Shown here one piece after another: positions 1-9,068 of a stretch of DNA of 64,000 bases. Positions within the stretch are counted from its first letter, which is position 1, and each line of letters begins with the position of its first letter. Below the pieces are notes generated by a model. That model had not been told where the DNA came from. It saw nothing but the letters and a program-made list of their open reading frames with translations, and made no database searches. The position numbers and the translations under genes were made by a program. The DNA is from Rhypophila decipiens (lineage: Eukaryota; Ascomycota; Sordariomycetes; Sordariales; Naviculisporaceae). The stretch lies in assembly GCA_033297075.1 (NCBI GenBank), contig MU858125.1, forward strand, positions 1-64,000. Reading direction: 5' to 3'.

Positions 1-493
1 GTGTGAGGACATCCATCTGGTCACGGACTTGTCGCAGTTCCTCCGATAGCTGAGCTTTCGTGTCTGACAGCTGGGCCTTGGTGTCTGCCAGCGCGTTTTC
101 TAACTGATGTAGCTGATGTTGCAGCTCCGAAATCGTGTTCTGCTGTCTCATTACCACGTCGAAAAGTTCGCGGATCGTCTTTGCTTGCTCTTTAGCTATT
201 TCGCGCATCTCGACCCGTTGTTCTTTGATCGCCTCCAGGAGAGTCTCAAGCGCTGTCTTCCCTGTCGACGCCTGGTTGTTTGTTCCATTCCCGGCCCCTG
301 GTGCACGCGTTCCTCTCGATGTATTCGTACGCATCGCATCGACCGTGTTTCCTGTTGATGTAATTGTCGCGCTTTCGAGCGATTGCATGGCTTCACGCAC
401 TTTCGCGCTCGGTTTCGTGGATCGCGTTGACCGTCGGGCCGGCGTTGGCGGGTCGGACGTGTTGACCGTGATTTCGCCCTGCGTCGCCGCCAT
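1..493 (-). CDS. LINE-type retrotransposon ORF1-like coiled-coil protein, cut by window edge
   Basis: An open minus-strand frame runs from an ATG at 491-493 to the left edge without a stop (164 codons, C-terminus missing). The N-terminal 75 residues are Thr/Ser/Arg-rich and probably disordered. From about residue 80 there is a long amphipathic helix rich in E, Q, K and L with coiled-coil heptads; the element ADTKAQLSDTKAQLS repeats a seven-residue unit. This organisation (basic disordered head, then coiled coil) resembles ORF1/gag-like proteins of fungal non-LTR elements such as the Tad group, which bind element RNA. The plus-strand ORF over the same bases has no such pattern and is judged a shadow. 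An ordinary coiled-coil host protein is the alternative, because no zinc knuckle or reverse transcriptase lies inside the window. Confidence 0.5.
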   Translation of the reverse strand, partial: MAATQGEITVNTSDPPTPARRSTRSTKPSAKVREAMQSLESATITSTGNTVDAMRTNTSRGTRAPGAGNGTNNQASTGKTALETLLEAIKEQRVEMREIAKEQAKTIRELFDVVMRQQNTISELQHQLHQLENALADTKAQLSDTKAQLSEELRQVRDQMDVLT

Positions 494-1506
494 GTTGGCG
501 CCAATCCGCAGGGAGACACTGTCTTTACAACTTTGAACTAGGTACGGATATGAAGGTGCTTGTGCCTCAAATGTCTCGTCGTCTCTCTCTCGGGTGTGGT
601 GACGGGAAAAGGGACCGAAGATGGTGGCTCAGTCAGTCACGTGCTAGTGGATGTGGTGGCGGTGCACTACGGAGTATGTGGCTGACTTTTTCAAAATGGA
701 CGGGATATGAACGGAGGCATCTTGGCGGACCATTGGACCAGACAAGCGGTGCTTGGCGCTTTGAACAAAGCCAATGAGATTTTATCTCTTATCGATTAGC
801 CACGAACGAGCATCTTGACCCCAAAGTTGAACTCTTGCAAGCCACCAGGGTGTCCTTTTGTTCCGGGTTTTCTGAACGCAGTTCGGAATCCTGCCCGTCG
901 ATCGGATGGTCTTTAAAAGGTCAAATTTCCTTCCCTTTATTATTGCGACATTTCCGTTGCCGCACAAAAACAATCGGCATTTTTGGCAGGTTAGTGCCCT
1001 GAAATTTCTCGAATACGGGGTACTCGAAGGCAGTCCCGCAGCTCAGCTCGGGGGATTTCGCGGGGTTCGCAGGCACTCTTTTGGCGGCGGTGACATATTA
1101 GTTTTTGTATTATACTTTGTCCTGGCGTTGGTGTCTAGCGCCACTGTTGTTTTCACTTTTCTTTTCTAGCTACTTCACATCGCAGTCACTCTTTGGCGCG
1201 CGCTTCGTGCAGCAGAGAGTTCTTGGCAATCATTGGCAAGCCAGTGAAGATGGACCACGACCACACTCATCTCGCCTGCGCCGCGGTTTTGGTGGTGGCT
1301 AAGCCGCGGTCGGGACTCCCCAGGCTGCATGGCCCCTTACAAAGGCCAATGAAGATCATGGTGGAAGTCGGTGAGGCTCTGCCCTCCTCCGACCCATCTG
1401 GGATGTTAACTGGCGCAATCCCCAGGCCACGTTCGTTGCGTATTGACGGACAGGACATCACTCCTTATCAGTTTTGCCATGACCAACTCGGATATGCTTG
1501 CCAGCG
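494..1506. other. gene-free stretch
   Basis: No ORF here carries a recognisable motif. The part next to 493 may be the 5' untranslated region of the retroelement-like ORF, and the part next to 1507 the promoter of the HET gene. No repeat boundary or target-site duplication could be identified. Confidence 0.4.
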
Positions 1507-4035
1507 ATGACTCAACTTAAACCGGAAAGCTTCGAGTACGATTCTCACCAGCTCAGTGGTTCAGAATTTCGACTACTCCGTATTCCGAAAGCAAAAAAAA
1601 AGAAAAAGAATTGGCGATGGCGGGTTGATCTGCTGTGAGCTTTTCCTCGCGTCGCTGACGCCCGACACCGACACCCAATCGCCAATCCCTTATCATGCTC
1701 TGTCCTACGTTTGGGGATCCGGAAGCGAGAGGCGGTACATCCAAGTCAATGGAAGATCGTTTCAAGTCACAGTCAATCTCCACGAAGCACTGCGCTGCCT
1801 CCAGTTGCCCGACCACGAACGGATCATCTGGGTGGACGCTGTCTGTATCAACCAGAAGAACCCAAGGGAACAAGGTCATCAAGTTCGCCAAATGGGGCAG
1901 ATATATAAAACCGCGGGTTTGGTGATATACTGGCTGGGAGTGCAGACCGACCACACAAAATTCTGCCTGGATGCTTTGCATGCGTTCCAGGAGCGGGTGA
2001 GGGACGTGACATACGAGGGGTGGACTTGGCAGCAGTGGAGGGACCTCTGGCAATCCTGGGCCGTCAAACGAAAACACAGCGACCCAAGCCTTGAACGTGA
2101 AGGGCTTCGAACGCTGCTACATAGCCCATGGTTCAGAAGAGTCTGGATTCTGCAAGAGGTTGCCAATTCTCAGTTTGCTGAAGTTCTCTGCGGCAAACTC
2201 TCTGTCCGGGCTGGCTTATTTGCACTTGCCCCTCAGCTTATGGGCGTTCAGACGGAAGCCCACACTCAAGCCGTCCTGGACATGATGCCTGGGCCCTTTC
2301 GTAGGGATTCTTGGTTTAGCGAAAGTCGAGACCTTTACACCCTTCTGGAGAAGTTCGGCAGCAGCGAAGCAACTGATCCACGAGATCTGGTGTACGCGTT
2401 GCTAGGCCTATCCTCGGATGCTAGCCCACATATACAACCGGATTACGAAAAGAACGAGCAGGAAGTGGTTCAGGCTGTTTTCCCCTTCTTATATCACATC
2501 GATCTCAACTTGCAAGCAAAGTTTTGTGGCCCCGCTACGTTACAAGACCTTTGCAAGCGGGTATCCTTTTTCAACGAGGTCGCACTAGAGGTTGCAGCGG
2601 CAAACGAGATCAGCGGGGACTGTGTCACGAAGTTTATACTTTCCCGGAGCCCTCGGGTAAATGTTCGTGAATCGACGTTGGAAGCTGCAGCAAGAAACGG
2701 CGCAAAGCGGAGGATATTATTGATCATGCTTCGACAACACCTGGGTCAGTTGACACGGTCTACGACCTCTATGGTGAAAAACACCAGGGAGTCACTCGTG
2801 GAGACTGCCGCGTCAAACGAGCCCAACGGAGGCAGGATACTCGAGTACTTGCTCAGACACCCACAGGGTCATTTTTCCGTCACGGAGAAAGTACTTTTCA
2901 CAGCGGTGAGGAACCGAGCTAAAGGGAGGGGACTGATTCAGATCTGTTTCAGCTCTTGTGGTGATGAACTCTTGCCGATGCTTACACAACGGCTTGTCGA
3001 AGCCGCTGTAGAGAACGACAGCTGCGGCAAAGACATCATATCAGACTTTATGGAGCGCAGGGGAGGGCCATACAAAATCACCGACCAGATCATACGGATT
3101 GCAGCGAGCTCCCCAGTAAGAGGAGTCAGACTCCTCAACACTCTGATGGTGAATCAAGAGGAGAGCGACCAGAGCAAAATACTCCCAGTTTTGGACTGGG
3201 TTGCCAAAAGCAACCCGTATATCCCGTTGTTCCGTCAAGCAGTCACCGTTCAGGACGACGATCTAAGTTATTCATACTACGACAACTGCTTAACTGGGTG
3301 CCACTTAAGCATGATCCACGCGCAGAGCAGGCGCTGGTCATGGCATGCAGACATTCTACGAAGGCCGTCGAAATACTGCTTGAGCATGGTGCCAGTGCCA
3401 ATCTAGAGGACTTAAGTTTCTATGATCTATCACCGTCACCGCTCAGCAGCGCAGTGTTCGCTGGCCAAGCGGAAACAGTCAGGCTTCTGATCCGACATGG
3501 CGCCTTTGTCAACCAGAGAGATATGAGGGGGCGTACGCCGCTGCTTCTGGCGGCTGAGACGGGGTCCTTAACCATCGTCCAGGAGCTACTTAAGTGCGAC
3601 CGGGTGGATGTTAATTTAGCTGATCACCAGAATGCCCTGTTCGGCCTGTTCCGGATGACTGTCACCTCTGGCCGTCCGGACATTCTCGAGGCCTTGCTTA
3701 CACATGGGCTCCTTCGCCTCAGTCAGAGCGACGTGGACTTGGCTATGAGGTGGGGGGCTAGATTAGGTCATCTCGCTCTTGTTGACATCGTGATTGGGAA
3801 ATGGGGTGCTCGAGTCAACTCAACCACCAGGCATGGCTGGACTGCGCTCATGCGGGCCGCCGAATTCGGTCATGTTGCTGTGGTTGAAAGTTTGATTGAT
3901 AACTGGGGCGCCGATATCAATGCTGTCAATGTTATAGGCAAGAGTCGTTGGACTGCTCTTCTGTTAGCAGCTGAAGAAGGTCATTCTGCTGTTGTTGATG
4001 CCATACGTAAGCGGGACTCCATGAATTTCCAGTAA
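1507..4035 (+). pseudogene. HET-domain / ankyrin-repeat protein with two apparent frameshifts
   Basis: HET-domain proteins act in vegetative incompatibility and cell death in fungi. The reading starts at ATG 1507 and runs about 30 codons in one frame. It moves to a second frame at an A-rich tract near 1591-1608, where the HET core follows: YHALSYVWG, IWVDAVCINQ and RRVWILQEV. Downstream are several repeats of about 30 residues (pattern LxxAAxNxxxGxxIL/xLL..RRG), a type common in the C-termini of such proteins. Near 3270-3297 a third frame takes over and carries ankyrin repeats (GRTPLLLAAETGSLTIV, GWTALMRAAEFGHVAVV, WTALLLAAEEGHSAVV) to a stop at 4035. No convincing intron explains either frame change, so this is a decayed allele or contains assembly errors. 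HET identity is secure; integrity is not. Confidence 0.75.
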
Positions 4036-4197
4036 TCACGCCACCAACTCTTCTGAGAATATAAGGGGTGATTGTTTGGCCACAAAATAGTGGTTCCGCT
4101 TTTGCGCGTCACAACTCTTGATGCCCAAGGGTTCATAGGTGGGGAATCACAGAGTTAAGGCCGCGCTTGCAAGCAAAAACATGGACTTTATCTAATT
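4036..4197. other. short spacer after HET gene
   Basis: No gene is seen. It links the HET gene stop to the NmrA-like relic. Confidence 0.3.
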
Positions 4198-4330
4198 ATG
4201 TCTCTATTTCCCATCTCGATCCTACAATCTTCATATACCAACTAACCAAGAACCTTCCCAAACCGCTGCATCTCCTTCCCATCGAGGACCTCCCGGGAAC
4301 TCGCACGTCGGCTTCCTCGAGGCGTCAAGA
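4198..4330 (-). pseudogene. relic of the 3' end of an NmrA-like gene
   Basis: The bases around 4198-4300 match the 3' end of the intact NmrA-like gene (about 6761-6875). There is an identical 24-base block starting ATGTCTCTATTTCCCATCTC and a shared CCTTCCCATCGAGGAC block. Read on the minus strand, the relic gives EVLDGKEMQRFGKVLG followed by TAG, against EVLDGKGVPPYGKRLG-stop in the intact copy. No upstream exons or Rossmann motif were found, so this is a truncated paralogue fragment. Both copies share sequence beyond the stop codon, so the duplication included 3' flanking DNA. The event may be a segmental duplication or the remains of a tandem gene pair. Confidence 0.7.
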
Positions 4331-4913
4331 CGAACTTGAACTGGCCTTGGTAAGGCTGCCTGCTATATATGGTCCCTATCCTTATCGGTGAGTCTTCGCT
4401 TCCGTCTTTGACATCTGTTTCACACTCTAATCACCCTAAACGCAAACTGGATAAGAAGGCTGACTGTTATGCACCAGCAATCGTGCTGGGCCTCATCCTA
4501 AACGAATGTGACTCGGATGGAGTCAAGTTGAGACCTTTGTAATATTGTCAACTTTCTTGTCCGAGGATCATGTATCATCATATATTCTGGATGTTCCTTA
4601 CCTGCATCCCTAGATACTATACGCCATATAATCCTTACATACAATATCTTGTATCACTAATAGGCAGATAATCCAGAGGCTTCCATAGGTTTTCTGTGAT
4701 TTTCTATTCTACCAAAAACAACATGTCAAACATGCTACAATCACGAACCACTCAGCTTCGCAATCGCCCCGGACCCACCCAGCCAACCATCATACCTATA
4801 TTCACCCTCCTCCCGTTTTCTACCACACTTCCCTTCACTCCAGTCCAAGTATCTCGTCTCCTCCTCCTCCTTGAGACAACTCTCCCAATATTCCTCGTGT
4901 ATGCCTAGATGAC
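4331..4913. other. intergenic, no gene seen
   Basis: AT-leaning sequence with several short non-coding ORFs. It lies downstream of the small secreted protein gene (minus strand) and upstream of the NmrA relic. Confidence 0.35.
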
Positions 4914-5322
4914 TTAGATGCAGGCAACGGAGCCGCCGCTCAAACGGCAGTCTGAAGACGCACGAGGTATGGATTAGTCGCACATAAAGACACAGAGGTC
5001 GTTTTGATGACTCACAGCCGTTGATGATGGTACCAGCGCCGTCGAGCCAGTAGCCGCAAGGAACATCGCGGAGGATGGTGTTGGCGTCGTTCATGCGGGT
5101 GCAGGCCTCGTGAACGCGGACTGTGTTTTGATGTGCGTCAGTTATTTGGCATGGACTCAATCTGTGTCGTGCGCGCAAAGAAAGATGGGGAGACCCACCG
5201 CCGCGGATGGTGTGCCAGCTGTTGTTGGCGACCCAGACACCTCGGCCGTCATTAGCCCAGGCTTGAGTGCCCACGGGGGCGAGGGCAATGATGGTGGAAG
5301 CGATGATGGCTGTGAGCTGCAT
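4914..5322 (-). CDS. small secreted cysteine-containing protein (88 aa, three exons)
   Basis: Exons on the minus strand are 5199-5322, 5016-5120 and 4914-4951. Introns are 78 and 64 nt with GTGGGT/CAG and GTGAGT/CAG borders, and splicing keeps frame exactly to give 88 residues. Residues 1-21 (MQLTAIIASTIIALAPVGTQA) form a classical signal peptide. The mature part has about 67 residues with four cysteines, in the contexts HEAC, DVPC, GYC and VAC, enough for two disulfides, plus several Trp/Tyr. Length, export signal and paired cysteines make it a small secreted protein of the class that includes candidate effectors, but no family was recognised. The unspliced ORF of 256 residues over this locus is an artefact of reading through both introns. 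Confidence 0.75.
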
Positions 5323-6317
5323 TGTGGCGGTTTGGGTTGACAACTGTTGGGGTCTGGTGGTATCGAGGAGAGAAGTTTCAATGTTGATTCTGATGATGAG
5401 GATGGAGAGGAGGAAAATGCTCTTTAGGTGGGAGGGGAGGAAGCTCTTATAGTCTTCAATTTCTCTTGCGTTTGTCAATATCATGGTTGCTTGTTCGTAT
5501 GAAATGTCCACATCAGTCCATTGTCCGCTTCCAAGCCTTCCTGTTCTCCGCAGTGGAGTCGAGTTCGTAGACCAACCACATCAGATGTCAACACAACTCA
5601 GTCCTTCAGTTGTAGCCGTGTCTAGAATGGAGGCGGTCATCCTCTTGGCCAGGCAGGATATAGATTAAGTTGCTGACCTTTGAGATTCGAACTAGCATCA
5701 TGAATAAACTGTAGATTAAACGCCTTCACTCGTGGAGCTCCTAGATCCCATAGCAGGTATGGCAGTCAGAAGATCTTCGTCGATTTTGGGCTTCCAAGTA
5801 GTTAGCTAGAGGCTTGAAGTTTTAGGAATACCCCTATCCTCAGTGCTTTGAGTACATAATGATAGACTTGTACACGTGCATTATTTGTAGATTCTGTGTG
5901 TATTGCAAGCAGGTACTATATAAATCGTATACCGTTACCCTTTTGGGCAGGGGAAATGCGATACCACAGCCCAGATGAATCGCCTCACTTCGCACTATCA
6001 ACCTCAGCCAGCGGCCGACCAGAGTCGTAATTATTACTATACTATATACCACTAGGCAACTGAGCCAGGCCGGGTGTAACGACAGGGCGGCCGCAGTTAA
6101 CCACTTGAATGGAGGTCAACATGCTTGGGATAGTTTGCAAGATGGTCATCGTGGCTGCCCAATTGAAGTGACAAAATCCAAAACGTTAAAAATGATGGTA
6201 TATACAGCCCTTGAGCGCTACTGTGACGACCCCGCCTCTGCAAGCATATAATTGTACAGTTCCAACTAGCCAGGACTAGTCTTCCCGATAACGGCCCACT
6301 CACGGTTTGAGACGGTT
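5323..6317. other. intergenic, promoter side of secreted-protein gene
   Basis: No supportable gene. The part next to 5322 is expected to hold the promoter of the small secreted protein. The rest shows scattered stops in all frames. Confidence 0.35.
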
Positions 6318-6398
6318 TGGCCACAGGCGGGAATCAAACCCGCGCCTCCAAGTGATCTTGTGCAAGCAACGCACAAGACCGCTTAACCAGCAACCCAA
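6318..6398 (-). ncRNA. tRNA-like relic (pol III A/B-box-like sequence)
   Basis: Read on the minus strand, this stretch has an A-box-like TGGTTAAGCGGT, a strong hairpin CTTGTGC-loop-GCACAAG where an anticodon arm would be, an extended variable-arm-like segment, and a well-formed T-arm GCGGG-TTTGATT-CCCGC. The 5' and 3' ends do not pair as an acceptor stem, and the loop does not give an anticodon consistent with a long variable arm. It is therefore more likely a degenerate tRNA or the head of a tRNA-derived SINE than a working tRNA gene. Confidence 0.45.
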
Positions 6399-6816
6399 GA
6401 ACTGATATTGGGGTGTCTAGTAATATAGTATATAAGCTGACGCAAGGCCTGTGGTTACTGTGATTGGCTTATTGGTTTGTACCAGACGACTGTTATCATG
6501 GTCCTCATGACGTCAGGTGAGTCGGTGTTCCATCTTCAGGCAATCAGGAGGAACGTTTTAGGCGTCCTCCATAAGAGAAACAACAAAGGCTGGAAGAGGA
6601 GCCGGGGAAAGGTCGGCGTTAGAGCTGAGTAGAGATCATTTACCACTGCGTCGTCTTCTTGCATTCTTGAATGTTGGCCTTGGCGGGTCAACGCTGCGGC
6701 TGAAAGTCAAAACATTCTTAGTAAATTGGAGCAAGCGCCTTCCACGCTTTGGTCCAAGACACATGTCTCTATTTCCCATCTCGATCGTCTACAACCCTAC
6801 CAGGTAATCATAATTA
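6399..6816. other. intergenic, 3' side of NmrA-like gene
   Basis: No gene seen. The last ~55 bases (from about 6761) are the 3' flank of the NmrA-like gene and are shared with the relic at 4198. Confidence 0.35.
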
Positions 6817-7910
6817 CTAACCAAGGCGCTTCCCATACGGCGGCACCCCCTTCCCATCGAGGACTTCCTGAAAATACTCGTCCAACGAACGCAGCTGAGA
6901 TGCCAGCTCCGGGTACAGCTCACTCGCAAGCAGATAGCCGAGGTACTTTGCAATCTCGGGCGTGTTATCGCCCCGAACGCCCCACGAGTTCAGGTACTGG
7001 AGCGTGGCGACTGCAATATACTTGCTCGGGTCGGTGAGGCACTCGGCGATGGCGTCTTGAATCTCCTTTGGAGACATCTACAGTACGCTCCAGATATTAG
7101 TCAATCGTACTCTGAACAGAGGCATCATCACAACTCACGTATTCCCTGGTACATTTTTCGCCGCTCAGTCGATCCATCAGGTCCCGAACCTCGGTCTGGG
7201 TCCAGAGCTTGGTGTAGGCAAACACCATGCGATTCAGCGTCCGAGGATCGGCGATGATCTTGGCGACGAACTTTCCGACATCGCGCAGGTCAGTGAGGCC
7301 CGAGGGCACCTTGCCTTCTCCAGCGATGGGTGAGTTGGTCATGGTCAGCGCATAGTCGATGCGTCCGGATGGCAGGCGGGGGATTGAGAGCTGGTACCAC
7401 CAGCCCACGTCGATGACGGTGTATCCGAGGTGCATCTTCTTGATGTGGTTGAGGACATCTTCCTTCATATCCCTCAACGCGGTCACACCCTTGGGGGGAA
7501 TGACGGTCGCGAAAAAGCAAGGGACGAACCGCTTGACACCGGCGGCTTTGGCGGCATCGGCGAGCAGCATCTCTGACTTTAGCTCGGCGATGTAGATGGC
7601 TGAGATGACCACATCAATGCCCGTGAGAAGGTTGACCAGTTCCTCTTGAGGCGCAGTGAGTTCGGCTGAGACGACCTTGACCCCCCTCTTTGCCAGCTCA
7701 GCAACCGCGGGCTTTTGCATCGAGGCCGGGCGGATGAGGGCTGTGATTTCCTGAAAACCCACGGTTGGTCAGTTGCAACTTGACGGCAGGAGCACGTGTT
7801 ATAGACCAATAACTTACATAGCGGACCGAGTCCGACGCGAGCAGGCCGTTCACGATCGAGCTGCCGGTCGCTCCTGTTGCGCCGACGATGGCCACCTTGA
7901 TAGTTTCCAT
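6817..7910 (-). CDS. NmrA-like / isoflavone-reductase-like NAD(P)-binding protein
   Basis: Exons on the minus strand are 7818-7910, 7139-7750 and 6817-7077, giving 321 residues. Introns of 67 and 61 nt have GTAAGT/CAG and GTGAGT/TAG borders. The N-terminus METIKVAIVGATGATGSSIV carries the GxxGxxG dinucleotide-binding loop of the atypical SDR family that includes NmrA and plant isoflavone reductases. Later segments (IDVVISAI, AGVKRFVPCFFA, VIDVGWWY) match the usual strands of that fold. Members are either NADPH-dependent reductases or redox sensors, and the sequence does not decide which. The start is taken at METIKV because the loop then sits at residues 10-16, the normal place; an upstream in-frame ATG near 7970 would add a polar leader. 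A truncated relative lies at 4198-4330. Confidence 0.85.
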
Positions 7911-8494
7911 TTTTCTTTCCTGCTGATAGTCTAAGAGCGATTGTCTATTATCGATTTCCCGGTCTTTCAACTTGAATATCTAAAGACTGCTTGCAGATTG
8001 AAGAATAGTTGATGTGGTTAACCGTTTTTTAAAGCAGCAAGTTCGACGGACCGGCCGGGGACTTGTTCGGGCCCGTCTTGGTACCTCTCCACCTGCCAAG
8101 TGTTTTATAGGGGGTGTTTTTATTGGGGTTGCCACACGTGACTTGACACACATCGGCTCCCGAAGCCGACAGCGAAATGAGGGGTTTTCTCTCCTCCTGC
8201 ATCTCGTCTCTGTGATCAGTATCGTCACGTTTCACACAGTCAAGGCGTGTCTTCTCCCTCCCTCCATCCCTCTGTACCCAAGTCATCACATACAATCGTA
8301 CATAGACTTTCAATCTACAGACAATTTTGCCTCCCTGCTTAAGGGAGCGCACACGGGGCCCATCTGACGCCCCCGCTCATAAGACCGGGAGCGCCAGGTG
8401 ACCCGTTGTGGCCAAACTACACTACTCTATCCTCTGCTCTTGAATGCGTGAGGTCACCAATAAATTTTACTTGCAAATCAGGAGAGACCTCTGA
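7911..8494. other. intergenic, no gene seen
   Basis: This contains the probable promoter of the NmrA-like gene. Overlapping ORFs on both strands here show no protein-like pattern. Confidence 0.35.
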
Positions 8495-8975
8495 TCAGAC
8501 TTGGTCTAGCACAACGGAGCCGCAGGTCCACCCTTTCGCCACTGGACTTGGCATTACCCAGTAGAAATAGGATCCATCGCCCCCCTCAAACTCTTGAACT
8601 GCGCTCTCCTCGACGATCCCCTCAGCAGCAAGCCGTACTAAGACCCTAATCGTCCAGCCCTGGCAGTTCTCTGTGACCTCGGCCGTGCTGTTTGCCCTTG
8701 GCGGCGGCTCGCTCCTGTCCACCTCGTCGACGTGAGAGAGCTGAGCAGCAGTTAGATTGTCGTTGAGGAGTAGGCTGTAGGCGAGGCAGCCAGAGGCAGC
8801 GAACCGGTCAACGCCGATGAAGTGCTCGAACCGCATCAACTCGGCGTCACCCGTTACCTAATACCTGCCATACCTGTCCGACCCTGGTTCCGCTGTTTTT
8901 GTCGTGACGGAAGGCGGACAGGCACCTGTGCTTGGGCTCTCTCTCGGCCTGGTGCTCAAGGATGACCGAGAGCAT
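8495..8975 (-). pseudogene. hypothetical protein, probably frameshifted
   Basis: The minus strand reads MLSVILEHQAEREPKHR... from ATG 8973-8975. After about 40 codons it meets a stop (TGA), but a one-base shift near 8855-8865 joins it to a frame continuing DAELMRFEHFIGVDRF and ending VVLDQV at 8495. The downstream part contains a short conserved-looking core (NCQGWTIRVLVRLAAEGIV). The only GT-AG intron that would fit is about 34 nt, too short for these fungi, so a frameshift is preferred. Starting at the internal ATG 8836 would give a 113-residue protein without the first segment. No function is assigned. Confidence 0.4.
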
Positions 8976-9068
8976 CGTGCTGCCATTCGGACGAATTGAA
9001 CTTCAAATAACTATATACCAGTATTTATTCCAATATGTATAACCCGAATCCAGGTTACCTTTCCACAC

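Noticed and set aside
135..536. Plus-strand 133-codon ORF at the left end
   Set aside because: The opposite strand has a frame with clear coiled-coil heptads running to the window edge; the plus ORF shows no comparable pattern.
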